Positions 35,978 through 44,606 are shown, counted from the stretch's first letter. The stretch is 60,566 bases of DNA from an uncultured Ilumatobacter sp. (GCA_937905835.1 CALCXK010000060.1:1-60566), one strand, 5' to 3'. The notes: generated by a model not told the origin, from the letters alone. Numbers and translations: made by a program.

Positions 35978-38900
35978 CGGCACGACGATATCGAGGACGA
36001 CACCGTGCCGGGCACGGTGTCGTCCTCGACCAGGTCGCGGAGGAACTTGACGAGGTAGGCCGACGGTTCGGCTTTGGTGCCGTCGGGGTTCCGGCGGGGG
36101 AGTGGCACGACGAGCTGACCGAGGTCTTCCTTGTACTTGGCACCCTTGGAGAGTCGACGGAGCCGCATCGTTTCGCTCAGCTTGAGTTCGAGTGGAGCGA
36201 GCTTGGCGTCGCTCGTGGAGATCTGAATGTCGCGCAGTCCGAGTCGATGGCACTGCGCCCGCAGATAGCCGACCTGCAGCAGCGCTTCGGCCGGCTCGGG
36301 CAGCGGACCGTAACGGTCTTCCCATTCGGCGCGGATGTCGTCGACCTGTGCGTCGGTCTGGACGCTGGCGAGCCGACGGTACGCCTCAAGCCGAAGCTCT
36401 TCCTTGGCGACGTAGTCGGTCGGGAGGAATGCATCGGTCGGCACATCGAGCTTGATCTCGGCAGGAGCCTTCTTCGGTGGCTCGCCCTTCATCTCACTGA
36501 CGGCTTCGTTGACCATCTGGCAGTACAGGTCGTAACCGACGGCCGCGATGTGGCCAGATTGAGACTCGCCGAGCAGGCTGCCGGCGCCGCGGATTTCGAG
36601 GTCGCGCATCGCGATCTTGAAGCCAGATCCGAGTTCGGTCGACTCGCCGATCGTGCGTAGCCGTTCGTAGGCCTCTTCCGTCAGCACCTTGTCGGGCGGA
36701 TAGAAGAGGTAGGCGTAGGCCCGTTGGCCCGATCGGCCGACGCGTCCGCGAAGCTGGTGCATCTGGCCGAGGCCGAGCAGGTCGGACCGTTCGACAACGA
36801 GTGTGTTGACGGAGGGCATGTCGATGCCCGACTCGATGATGGTGGTGCACACGAGTACGTCGTAGTGACCTTCCCAGAAGTCTTGCACGACGGTTTCGAG
36901 CGTGCTCTCGTCCATTTGGCCATGAGCAACGGCGAGACGCGCGTCGGGAACGAGTTGGCGCAGTCGGGCAGCCGCGGCGTCGATCGAGCGCACCCGGTTG
37001 TGGACCCAGAAGACCTGGCCTTCGCGGAGGAGTTCGCGGCGGATCGCCTCGATGGCGACACGCTCGTCGTACTCGCCAACAAAGGTGAGGATGGGCTGGC
37101 GTTCAGCCGGTGGGGTTTGGAGAAGCGAGAGGTCGCGGATACCGACAAGAGACATCTCGAGGGTGCGTGGGATCGGCGTTGCCGAGAGCGTGAGGACATC
37201 GACGTTCGTCTTCATCCTCTTCATTTTCTCTTTGTGCTGCACACCGAAACGTTGTTCTTCGTCGACGACGAGGAGGCCGAGATCCTTGAAATTGATGTCG
37301 GCGCCAAGTAGCCGATGGGTGCCGATGACGCAGTCGACCTCACCGGATTTCACTTGAGCGACCACCTTCTTGGCCTGAGCTGCGGTCAAGAATCTCGACA
37401 GCACTTCGACCCGGATCGGGTAGCCGGCGAAGCGGTCGGCGAACGTATTTCCGTGCTGTGTGGCGAGCAGGGTGGTCGGTGCGAGCACAGCGACTTGTTT
37501 GCCGTCTTGGATCGCCTTGAACGCGGCGCGGATCGCGACCTCCGTCTTGCCGAAACCGACGTCGCCACAGACCAGGCGGTCCATCGGATGTGTACGTTCC
37601 ATGTCGGCCTTGATCTCGGCGATCGCGGTGCGCTGATCCGGCGTCTCGACGAACGGAAACGCCTCTTCCATCTCCTGCTGCCAGGGCGTGTCCTGCGCGA
37701 ATGCATGGCCCACGGCAGTGATCCGCTGCTGGTACAGCAAGACGAGCTCCTGCGCGACTTGACGAACTTCTGACTTGACGCGGCTCTTGGCCTTGGCGAA
37801 GTCGGACCCGCCAAGCTTGTGCATCGTGGGGGCTTCGCCGCCGATGTACTGGCGGAGTGTGTCGATCTGGTCAGACGGCACGTAGAGCTTGTCGCCGCCC
37901 TTGTAGGAGATCAGAAGGTAGTCGCGCTCGACGCCACCGATGGCCCGCTTGACCATGCCGTCGTATTGCCCGACGCCGTGCTGGTGGTGCACCACGTAGT
38001 TGCCGGCTTTGAGGTCTTGGAAGGTGGTGGTGCCTTCGCGCTTCGGCTGGCGACGTGCTTTGCGGTGGGCGCGGCGGCGTCCAGTCAAGTCGCTTTCGGC
38101 AACGATGCTGACCTTCGCGTTGGGCAGGGTGGCACCGCGATGAAGCGGTGCAACCACGATGTGGCCGCCCGGGCCTAGGTCAAGTGGGGCACGATCGAGC
38201 ATGTCGCCGCTCTGTGACCTCGTGGCAGTTGGCTTGCGGATCGGAAAGTCGAGCCCCTGGTCGAGGAGGAGCGAGTGCAAGCGGTCAGCCGAACCGGTGC
38301 CGTCGGCCGCGACCACCACGCGAAACCCGTTGCCGATGAGCTGCGTCAGCCGGTCGGTGAGTCCGGAGCCGTCACCGGCGACCGGCCCCCAGCCTGATGC
38401 TTCGACGACCGGGGTGTCGGGCGACTCGGGCGTCGAATCGATCGACCAGAATGAGTTGGTGCCGCTCGCCGGGTCGGCAGCAAGGAGTGCATCGGGATTG
38501 GCGTGCAATCGAGGGAACGACTTGTTTGGATCTCGAGCCCATGTGCTGGCGAGGGTCCGTGCGAGATCGTCCTCTTCCGCGATCAAGTCGAGTGCACGGT
38601 CGCGCATCCGACGTGGCTCGACGAGTAATACCTTGGCGTTCGCTGGCAACACATCGGTGATCAAACGGTCGCCGTCGATCAGCCAGGGGAGCCAACTCTC
38701 CATGCCGTCGAAGTGCGCGCCTTCGGCGAGACGTTCCCACTGCTCGCGCCCCCACGGCTCTTTCGCCACGAGGTCGGCGGCACGAGCGCGGACGTCATCA
38801 GTCGGCATCAGCTCGCGGGCTGGGAAGATCGTGACGCTGTCCAGATCGCCGGTCGAGCGCTGGTCGTTCACGCCGAATCGGGTGAGCCGGTCGACCTCGT

Positions 38901-39498
38901 CGCCCCACAGGTCAATACGAATTGGGGCGTCGGCTGTCGCTGGGTAGACGTCGAAAATTGCCCCGCGCCGGGCGAACTCGCCGCGATGCTCGACCAGTTC
39001 TTCTCGGCGGTAGCCGAACTCGACAAGGCGAGCTGTGAGTCGATCGGGGTCGACGTCAATCCCTGGCCGAATGATGATCGGTTCGACCGTCGTTGCTCCA
39101 GGCCCAAGCTTCTGCAACAGTGCGCGCACGCCGGCGACGATGATCTTGGGCGACCGGTCGGCATTGCCGATTCGCCAGAGCACCTTGAGGCGTTGCCCCA
39201 TCGTCTCGACGCTCGGGCTGACGCGTTCGAAGGGGAGCGTCTCCCAGCCGGGGAAGAGCACAACGTCGTCTTCGGGAACGAATTGGATGAGGTCATCGAC
39301 GAGCTGGGCTGCCATGGTGCCGGTCGGGCAGGCGACAACGAGTGGTCGTCGGTTCGACAGGTTGGCGAGCGCCGCAATGGCAATGGGCCGAGCGACTTCA
39401 ACTACGGCGAGTCGGGCGTCCGGCTGGCCAAGCGCTCGGGTGAGGCCTGGCTCGCTCCGCAGCAGGCCGGGCAGTGATTCGAGGGGGGCGCTCGTCAT
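35974..39498 (-). CDS. mfd: Transcription-repair coupling factor
   Basis: Translocase that removes RNA polymerase stalled at DNA lesions and recruits UvrA. 1174 residues. Order: UvrB-like N-terminal part, the RNA polymerase-interacting domain (KAGNYVVHHQHGVGQYDGM), helicase motifs with CGDVGFGKTEVAIRAAF and VVDEEQRFGVQHKEKMK, TLSATPIPRTLEMS, and the TRCF C-terminal domain. The last 15-20 residues come from a palindromic repeat and are not part of the conserved fold. The start overlaps the pth stop (ATGA) and the end overlaps the lipoprotein start. Confidence 0.96.
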   Translation of the reverse strand: MTSAPLESLPGLLRSEPGLTRALGQPDARLAVVEVARPIAIAALANLSNRRPLVVACPTGTMAAQLVDDLIQFVPEDDVVLFPGWETLPFERVSPSVETMGQRLKVLWRIGNADRSPKIIVAGVRALLQKLGPGATTVEPIIIRPGIDVDPDRLTARLVEFGYRREELVEHRGEFARRGAIFDVYPATADAPIRIDLWGDEVDRLTRFGVNDQRSTGDLDSVTIFPARELMPTDDVRARAADLVAKEPWGREQWERLAEGAHFDGMESWLPWLIDGDRLITDVLPANAKVLLVEPRRMRDRALDLIAEEDDLARTLASTWARDPNKSFPRLHANPDALLAADPASGTNSFWSIDSTPESPDTPVVEASGWGPVAGDGSGLTDRLTQLIGNGFRVVVAADGTGSADRLHSLLLDQGLDFPIRKPTATRSQSGDMLDRAPLDLGPGGHIVVAPLHRGATLPNAKVSIVAESDLTGRRRAHRKARRQPKREGTTTFQDLKAGNYVVHHQHGVGQYDGMVKRAIGGVERDYLLISYKGGDKLYVPSDQIDTLRQYIGGEAPTMHKLGGSDFAKAKSRVKSEVRQVAQELVLLYQQRITAVGHAFAQDTPWQQEMEEAFPFVETPDQRTAIAEIKADMERTHPMDRLVCGDVGFGKTEVAIRAAFKAIQDGKQVAVLAPTTLLATQHGNTFADRFAGYPIRVEVLSRFLTAAQAKKVVAQVKSGEVDCVIGTHRLLGADINFKDLGLLVVDEEQRFGVQHKEKMKRMKTNVDVLTLSATPIPRTLEMSLVGIRDLSLLQTPPAERQPILTFVGEYDERVAIEAIRRELLREGQVFWVHNRVRSIDAAAARLRQLVPDARLAVAHGQMDESTLETVVQDFWEGHYDVLVCTTIIESGIDMPSVNTLVVERSDLLGLGQMHQLRGRVGRSGQRAYAYLFYPPDKVLTEEAYERLRTIGESTELGSGFKIAMRDLEIRGAGSLLGESQSGHIAAVGYDLYCQMVNEAVSEMKGEPPKKAPAEIKLDVPTDAFLPTDYVAKEELRLEAYRRLASVQTDAQVDDIRAEWEDRYGPLPEPAEALLQVGYLRAQCHRLGLRDIQISTSDAKLAPLELKLSETMRLRRLSKGAKYKEDLGQLVVPLPRRNPDGTKAEPSAYLVKFLRDLVEDDTVPGTVSSSISSCR
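35991..36029. repeat. Perfect 19-bp palindrome inside the 3' end of mfd
   Basis: TCGAGGACGACACCGTGCC is followed by one base and its exact reverse complement. It contains CACCGTGCC/GGCACGGTG, like the GTGTCAGGCAC family. It lies inside the mfd reading frame and encodes the residues VEDDTVPGTVSSS near the C-terminus. Confidence 0.8.
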
Positions 39499-40112
39499 TG
39501 TTTGACGTTGTATCGGCGCATGGCGGCATCGACGCCGTCGGAGATGATCAATTCGACGGCATCAGCCGCGTCGACAACGGCGATGTCGAGCTGTTCCCGC
39601 TCAGAATTCGGGACCTTCGAAAGCACGTAGTTTTTCCCGGCTCCCGATGGGGGCTTGCCGACGCCGATTCGTATCCGCAGATAATCCTGCGACTTGGTGT
39701 GCGCGGTGATCGAGCGCAGGCCGTTGTGGCCGGCCAGCCCGCCACCTTCTTTCACTCGAAGAACGCCCGGATCGAGATCGAGTTCGTCGTGAATGACAAT
39801 GATCCGGTCGACCGAGGGGATGCGGTAGCGCCGCACCTGGGCGCCGACCGCTTGACCCGACTCGTTCATGTACGTGATCGGAAAGCTCAGCACGACGCGG
39901 TCGTCGTTGCCGGGCGCCCCGAATCGTGTCTCGGCGGTGAGCGCATTGTCGCGCCCGCCCTTCAGCTGTTCCCGGTGGCGTTCAGCGAGCAGCTTTACGA
40001 CGTCTTCGCCGACGTTGTGCCGCGTACCAATGTACTTTGGTCCGGGGTTGCCCAAGCCGACGACGAGCCAATCGAACGGAGCACCTTTGCCGGTGCGGCC
40101 GAACAGACTCAT
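39495..40112 (-). CDS. pth: Peptidyl-tRNA hydrolase
   Basis: Releases peptides from peptidyl-tRNA. 205 residues. WLVVGLGNPGPKYIGTRHNVG contains the catalytic His; the metal-free active-site Asp is in IVIHDELDLDPG; GLAGHNGLRSI is also conserved. It lies 60 nt after rplY and overlaps mfd by 4 nt. Confidence 0.95.
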   Translation of the reverse strand: MSLFGRTGKGAPFDWLVVGLGNPGPKYIGTRHNVGEDVVKLLAERHREQLKGGRDNALTAETRFGAPGNDDRVVLSFPITYMNESGQAVGAQVRRYRIPSVDRIIVIHDELDLDPGVLRVKEGGGLAGHNGLRSITAHTKSQDYLRIRIGVGKPPSGAGKNYVLSKVPNSEREQLDIAVVDAADAVELIISDGVDAAMRRYNVKQ

Positions 40113-40172
40113 GCCGTCAGAGGGTTGAGCAAGCGATGTGTGGCGTCATGCGGGCCGGGTGGGCCCGGACGG

Positions 40173-40835
40173 TCACTCGGCGCTGTCGCCGCCAGCGTCA
40201 GGTGCGTCGGCTTCAGCGGCTTCAGCGGCTTCGGTGGCTGCGGCGGCTGCGGCGTCAGCCTCGGCATCGAGTACCGGGGTGCGCATCGTGAGGACGGTGA
40301 CGACCGGGTCCGTGGGGTCGGCCGTCGCAATGACGTCGGCAGGCAGCACGATGTCGGAGAGGCGGATTGTGGTGTCCATGTCCATCTCGGAGATGTCAAC
40401 GACGACTGCGGACGGGATGTTGCGTGGCGTCGTCTTGACTTCGATGGTGTTCATCGTGAGGTCGACGAGGCCACCTTCGGCCTCAACGGCCTTGGCCTCG
40501 CCCACGAGGCGGACCGGTACGTGCACGATGACTTCTTCGTTCAGGTCCACCTGAATGAAGTCGATGTGTTGGACGTTGCGCTTGACCGGGTGGCGCTGGA
40601 TGTCCTTGACCAGGGTCGGGTAGACCTTGCCGTTGACCGTGAGATCAAGGATGGTGTTCATGCCAGATTCGCCGGACAGGGCGACGCGCAGGTCGCGACG
40701 AGCAACAGAGACGCTCACCGGGTCCATGCCGTGGCCGTACACGACGCCGGGGATGCGATCGACACCGCGAAGGCGGCGAGATTCGCTGCTTCCGGTTGTG
40801 CGGCCAGCTTCGGCAATGAGAACGGTCTCAGACAT
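40173..40835 (-). CDS. rplY: 50S ribosomal protein bL25, Ctc form
   Basis: Binds 5S rRNA. 220 residues: the L25 domain (about 5-92, with RIPGVVYG and VKDIQRHPVKRNVQHIDF), the TL5/Ctc C-terminal domain, and a 30-residue Ala/Glu/Asp-rich tail. It is first in the unit leading to pth, mfd and mazG. TAGGAT (40844-40849, minus) is 8 nt upstream of the ATG, so the message is likely leaderless. Confidence 0.95.
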   Translation of the reverse strand: MSETVLIAEAGRTTGSSESRRLRGVDRIPGVVYGHGMDPVSVSVARRDLRVALSGESGMNTILDLTVNGKVYPTLVKDIQRHPVKRNVQHIDFIQVDLNEEVIVHVPVRLVGEAKAVEAEGGLVDLTMNTIEVKTTPRNIPSAVVVDISEMDMDTTIRLSDIVLPADVIATADPTDPVVTVLTMRTPVLDAEADAAAAAATEAAEAAEADAPDAGGDSAE

Positions 40836-40984
40836 GGGATTCGATCCTAGAAATCAAGTGTTGGCACCGCAATCGAGCCGGCGCCTTCGTCAATACAGCA
40901 GGCTCCAACGCTACCGCCCGCGCGCTGTATCCCCTCCCACTCCTGTCATACCCATCTTCAACCGAGCCGCGCCACCCTCGCCCA

Positions 40985-41032
40985 AAATGGAGACCGTTTC
41001 GCGTCGGGAAGGCTGTGTGATGGTCCCGATTT
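40985..41032. repeat. DUF559 cassette 2, outer downstream palindrome
   Basis: 48-nt imperfect palindrome with arms AAATGGAGACC / GGTCCCGATTT. It starts exactly 72 nt before the next unit at 41057. Confidence 0.75.
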
Positions 41033-41056
41033 GAGCTCAAGCCGGTCTCGAGCCCG

Positions 41057-41105
41057 AAATGTAGACCATGACTGCGTCGTTACTGCGTCGTGGTGGTCTC
41101 AATTT
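41057..41105. repeat. DUF559 cassette 2, inner downstream palindrome
   Basis: 49-nt palindrome with arms AAATGTAGACC / GGTCTCAATTT. It overlaps the last codons of the DUF559 gene (stop at 41099-41101). Confidence 0.75.
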
Positions 41106-42064
41106 GAGGAGATAGGGCCTCGACGGCTGAGCGGAATGTCTCTGCGGCGTTGTAGATACACCCTCCGAATCTGCTGAGCGAAGACTGGCAGGTCGTGCTG
41201 AATCTGCTGTGTGAGGCGGATGATGTCCCAGCCGAGCTCACCGCATGCGAGATCGCGGAGTGTGTCCTGCTCCGAAGCATCTACCCCTCGGTGGAACCGA
41301 TTGTGCCCCGGCTCGATTGCAAGGCGAATGTCCGGCCAGGCGATATCGAGGTGGACCGTGAGCGCATTATGCGAGAGCCTCAGCGGGAACTGGCGGATCG
41401 GCTCCGGGAGTCCGGAATCGCATAAGGCGTTGATCAGATCGCGCTCCAACATGCTCTGCGCTGGGCGTTCCATCTCGAAGGCTTTCTCCAACCAGCGTTC
41501 GAGCCGGGCAACGCCGTCCTTGCCGCGGCACCGATGACGATCGAGATAGAGGTCAACCTCGCCAGGATTGATCAGGCCGATGTTCCAGGCGTCGTCGGCG
41601 GCGTTCTCGAAAGACCGATCCTTGAGGTCGGCTGCGAGGCCGAAAAGCATGCGGGCCGGCGTTGCCACTGTGATGCCGTTGTGTCGCTGGCGATCGTCGT
41701 TGCCGTCGTACCAGGTTGTCTGTCGGACCTCAACCCAGGGTGCTCGACTGATTCTCTTCTGTCGACGAGCCAGGGTGACTTCGATTGGCCGTTTGCGCAT
41801 GCGGGCCAGACCGAGCAATCGACCGGCACTTCGTCCGCTGATGAACCCGGCTCCATCGAGCCAAATGTTGATCGCAGCGCACCGCATTTCGTACGTGTCT
41901 GGCGACGGCGCCATGAGGTATGCGCCCGGCAGGACACGGACAAGCCACCCAGTCGAAACGGAGCGTGTCAACCTGGTTGGAGAGCAGCCTGCGTCATGAA
42001 GTTGCTGGCGCGACACGACCCCGTGCTGGCGTCGGGCGAGGCGAAAGAGTTGTTTGTCGAACAC
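41099..42064 (-). CDS. AbiEi-like winged-helix plus DUF559-type protein, copy 2
   Basis: 321 residues from the GTG at 42064. The N-terminus has the same winged-helix pattern (FRLARRQHGVVSRQQLHDAG). The C-terminal nuclease-like region has E207 in SMLERDLINAL, D240 in HLDIAWPD and E251 in LAIEPGHNRFH. The canonical EVDG is replaced by EPGH, so catalysis is doubtful though H258 is retained. CCCACTGA lies 6 nt before the GTG. Two palindromes stand on each side. It is only distantly related to copies 1 and 3, so this is not a recent duplication. Confidence 0.72.
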   Translation of the reverse strand: MFDKQLFRLARRQHGVVSRQQLHDAGCSPTRLTRSVSTGWLVRVLPGAYLMAPSPDTYEMRCAAINIWLDGAGFISGRSAGRLLGLARMRKRPIEVTLARRQKRISRAPWVEVRQTTWYDGNDDRQRHNGITVATPARMLFGLAADLKDRSFENAADDAWNIGLINPGEVDLYLDRHRCRGKDGVARLERWLEKAFEMERPAQSMLERDLINALCDSGLPEPIRQFPLRLSHNALTVHLDIAWPDIRLAIEPGHNRFHRGVDASEQDTLRDLACGELGWDIIRLTQQIQHDLPVFAQQIRRVYLQRRRDIPLSRRGPISSN

Positions 42065-42070
42065 ACCCGG

Positions 42071-42078
42071 TCAGTGGG
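42071..42078 (-). promoter_or_regulatory. CCCACTGA motif before DUF559 gene 2
   Basis: Differs by one base from the CCCACTGT found before DUF559 genes 1 and 3 and ends 6 nt before the GTG start. Possible -10 or operator. Confidence 0.45.
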
Positions 42079-42098
42079 CGGCGGACCACCAGAAGCGG

Positions 42099-42146
42099 AA
42101 ATCTGGACCGATTCAACGCGCCACTAAGGAGCAACAATCTCATTTT
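42099..42146. repeat. DUF559 cassette 2, inner upstream palindrome
   Basis: 48-nt degenerate palindrome with arms AAATCTGGACC / AATCTCATTTT. It aligns along its length with 42171-42218 and lies 34 nt upstream of the start codon. Confidence 0.65.
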
Positions 42147-42170
42147 CAGTCGATCGCCGGAGCGCAGTTG

Positions 42171-42218
42171 AAGTTGGGACCGTTTCGACGCGTCAGTGCG
42201 GAGGAAGGGTCTCAGTTT
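42171..42218. repeat. DUF559 cassette 2, outer upstream palindrome
   Basis: 48-nt palindrome with arms AAGTTGGGACC / GGTCTCAGTTT and GACGCGTC inside. It starts 72 nt after the inner copy, the same period as on the other side of the gene. Confidence 0.75.
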
Positions 42219-42233
42219 CGGGAAGGTCGTGGG

Positions 42234-43223
42234 TCAGCTGAGGTTTTCGCCGTCGAAGATGTCACTGACGCTGGTGTCGTCGAAGACCGCGCCGAGGGCT
42301 TGGGCGATCAGCGGAGCGACAGAGAGCACCACGATGTTCGGCAGTTGCTTTTCGAGGGGAAGTGGCAGCGTGTTGGTGAGCACGATCTTCTCGAGCGGGC
42401 TGTTCTTCAAGCGTTCGATCGCCGGGCCGGAGAGCACGCCGTGCGTGGCCATGGCCCAGACGTTCTTGGCGCCGCGCTTCATGAGCAGTTCGGCAGCCGA
42501 GACGATCGTGCCGCCGGTATCGATCATGTCGTCGGTCAGCACACAGGTGCGTCCCTCGACGTCGCCCATGACTTCAGCGGCCTCGGACACGTTGGTCGTG
42601 CCCTTTGGGCGGCGCTTGTAAATGAACGCGAGGTCAGCGCCGATGTCCCCGAGGTGCTGTGCCATCCGCTCAGCGACCTTGATGCGACCGGCGTCGGGCG
42701 AAACAATGACCGGCCTCGATGCGTTCTGGCGGACGTAGGCCTCAAGGACCGGCATGGCGGTGAGATGGTCGACCGGGCCATCGAAGAAGCCCTGGATCTG
42801 TCCGGAGTGGAGGTCGATCGAGATCATCCGTTTCGCACCAGCATCCTTGAACATGTCAGCCACGAGGCGAGCGGTGATCGGCTCGCGACCGGCTGCCTTA
42901 CGGTCCTGGCGCGCGTATCCGTAGAACGGCACAACCGCAGTGATCCGCTTGGCCGACGCACGCGATGCGGCATCGATCATAATCAGATGTTCCATGATCG
43001 AATCGTTGACCGAACGACCGTCGACGCCATAGTGGGTCTGCATGATGAACACGTCAGTGCCACGGACCGATTCGCCGAAACTGCACCGGACTTCGCCGTT
43101 TGCGAATTCGACGAGGTTGTCGTGGCCAACCTCGATGCCGATATGGGAAGCCACCTCCTGAGCAAGTGCAGGATGGGTGCGCCCGGTGTAGATGGCGAGG
43201 CGCTTGGTGGTGACCTTTTCCAT
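42234..43223 (-). CDS. prs: Ribose-phosphate pyrophosphokinase
   Basis: Makes PRPP from ribose 5-phosphate and ATP for nucleotide, histidine and tryptophan synthesis. 329 residues. Motifs: SIMEHLIMIDAASRASAKRI, YGYARQDRK, SIDLHSGQIQGFFDGPVDHL and the PRPP loop CVLTDDMIDTGGT. It follows glmU by 47 nt, the standard glmU-prs pair, and has an AGGGA ribosome binding site. Confidence 0.96.
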   Translation of the reverse strand: MEKVTTKRLAIYTGRTHPALAQEVASHIGIEVGHDNLVEFANGEVRCSFGESVRGTDVFIMQTHYGVDGRSVNDSIMEHLIMIDAASRASAKRITAVVPFYGYARQDRKAAGREPITARLVADMFKDAGAKRMISIDLHSGQIQGFFDGPVDHLTAMPVLEAYVRQNASRPVIVSPDAGRIKVAERMAQHLGDIGADLAFIYKRRPKGTTNVSEAAEVMGDVEGRTCVLTDDMIDTGGTIVSAAELLMKRGAKNVWAMATHGVLSGPAIERLKNSPLEKIVLTNTLPLPLEKQLPNIVVLSVAPLIAQALGAVFDDTSVSDIFDGENLS

Positions 43224-43270
43224 GGGGAAGTCCCTGTGTTGTGTGTTGGTGGTGCGGCGGTGGCCGCAAG

Positions 43271-44356
43271 TCAGCTGACCGGGGCAGTGTAGAACGCACC
43301 GGTCGTTGCATTCGAAAGGACTTCGGACCCGGCAGGCAGGTGAGCGTACGGACCGACGGTCGCGTCTGCTCCGATGGTTGCCTGATGGCCAACGCTGTGC
43401 TCGACGCGTGCACCGTCTGCAACCGTGCAGTCGGTGAGGCGAGTGTCGGGCCCGATCTCGCAGCTGTCACCGATCGTGGTCGATCCCTGCAGTATCGTGC
43501 CCGGGTAGAGCGTGACGTCGCGACCGATTGTGACGTTCACATCGACGAAGGTCTGGCGGGGATCCAGCATCGTAACGCCGTTCAGCAGCCAGTGCCGGTT
43601 GGTGCGGCTGCGGAGTTCGCGCTCGGCGAGCGCCAGCTGCCACCGATCGTTGACGCCCTGAGTTTCTTCAGGTGGAGCCTGCACCGCACCGATACGGTGA
43701 CCCATTGCAGCAAGCCCTGCGATGACGTCGGTGAGGTAGTACTCGCCCTGCGCATTGTCGGTCGTGAGATTACGCAGCGCCGGGCCGAGTAGATCCCGAC
43801 GGAAGCACAGGATGCCGGTGTTCCACTCTTTAATGTCGAGTTCGTCAGGCGAGGCATCGCGTTGCTCGACGATCCGGAGGACCTGGCCGTCTTTCTTGCG
43901 AACGACGCGGCCGTAGCCCGTCGGATCGTCGAGAACGCTGGTCAACAGCGTCGCAGCGTTCTGGTTCGCAACATGCGTGGCGACGAATTCGTCGAGCGTG
44001 TCTGCGCGAAGCAGCGGTGTGTCGCCGGGCAAGATGACGATCGTGGCGTCGTCGTCATAGTCATCGCCATCGAATGCGGTCATACCGATCGCGGCTGCAT
44101 CGCCGGTGCCGTTTTGCTCGGTCTGTTCGACGAATGCAACGTTGGCCCAGCTCGGAGCCCGCTCCTGGACCTTGGCCCGGACCTGTTCGCCCATGTGGCC
44201 GATGACGACGGCGGTGCGGTCGGGCTGAAGCTTCTCGAGTGCGTGGATCACGTGCACGACCATCGCTCGACCGCAAATCAAATGCAGTGGTTTTGGCCGG
44301 CTGGATCGCATGCGGGAGCCCTCGCCGGCCGCGAGAACGATTGCAGAAACGCTCAT
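43271..44356 (-). CDS. glmU: GlmU-type N-acetylglucosamine-1-phosphate uridylyltransferase, short form
   Basis: 361 residues against about 450-490 for the usual bifunctional enzyme. The pyrophosphorylase domain is complete (LAAGEGSRMRSSRPKPLH, EQNGTGDAA, GDTPLL, NTGILCF). The left-handed beta-helix begins (VDVNVTIGRDVTLYPGT) but stops after VGPYAHLPAGSEVL. The acetyltransferase active site and acetyl-CoA region are missing, and only 47 nt remain before prs, so no frameshifted remainder exists. The protein probably makes UDP-GlcNAc but not GlcNAc-1-P. Its ATG shares a base with the CCA end of the tRNA-Gln gene. Confidence 0.9.
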   Translation of the reverse strand: MSVSAIVLAAGEGSRMRSSRPKPLHLICGRAMVVHVIHALEKLQPDRTAVVIGHMGEQVRAKVQERAPSWANVAFVEQTEQNGTGDAAAIGMTAFDGDDYDDDATIVILPGDTPLLRADTLDEFVATHVANQNAATLLTSVLDDPTGYGRVVRKKDGQVLRIVEQRDASPDELDIKEWNTGILCFRRDLLGPALRNLTTDNAQGEYYLTDVIAGLAAMGHRIGAVQAPPEETQGVNDRWQLALAERELRSRTNRHWLLNGVTMLDPRQTFVDVNVTIGRDVTLYPGTILQGSTTIGDSCEIGPDTRLTDCTVADGARVEHSVGHQATIGADATVGPYAHLPAGSEVLSNATTGAFYTAPVS

Positions 44357-44429
44357 GGTTCCGGGGGGAGGAATCGAACCCCCATTCTCGGCACCAAAAA
44401 CCGCTGTCTTGCCGTTAGACGACCCCGGA
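44356..44429 (-). tRNA. tRNA-Gln (anticodon UUG)
   Basis: 74 nt including an encoded CCA. Acceptor TCCGGGG/CCCCGGA, D-arm GTCTAACGGCAAGAC, anticodon loop TTTTGGT (anticodon TTG), T-arm with TTCGATT. The final A of CCA is also the A of the glmU ATG. Promoter at 44444-44471. Confidence 0.95.
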
Positions 44430-44443
44430 TCGAATCGGCCTCC

Positions 44444-44471
44444 AAGCTACCGTGCGCGACGACCGTGCCAA
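44444..44471 (-). promoter_or_regulatory. Promoter of tRNA-Gln (and glmU-prs)
   Basis: On the minus strand TTGGCA (44466-44471), a 16-nt spacer and TAGCTT (44444-44449), 14 nt before the tRNA. It is the clearest -35/-10 pair in the window. Confidence 0.6.
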
Positions 44472-44606
44472 CTGCTCGATTGGCGGAGAGCTCGAAGCAG
44501 GAGGTCGCTCGACGCACAGTGTCCACTTCTCACCCGACGGGAATCGGACATGTGAACGACACGGGGCGTGGCGCGTGGGCGCCTCGCCGATAGTGTGGCC
44601 CGCCTT

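Noticed and set aside
40199..40262. GCGGCTTCAGCGGCTTC-type tandem repeat suspected as a repeat array
   Set aside because: It is the codon repeat of the Ala/Glu tail of bL25, not a CRISPR or mobile repeat.
39474..40850. Long plus-strand frame over pth and rplY (458 codons)
   Set aside because: Spans two well-supported genes on the other strand; composition is antisense-like.
40985..41105. CRISPR-like array suspected from repeats spaced 72 bp apart
   Set aside because: Only two units per side, each itself a palindrome of 48 bp, with a 24-bp gap and no cas genes.
42054..43292. Long plus-strand frame opposite prs (412 codons)
   Set aside because: prs motifs on the minus strand are complete; this frame has no recognisable features.
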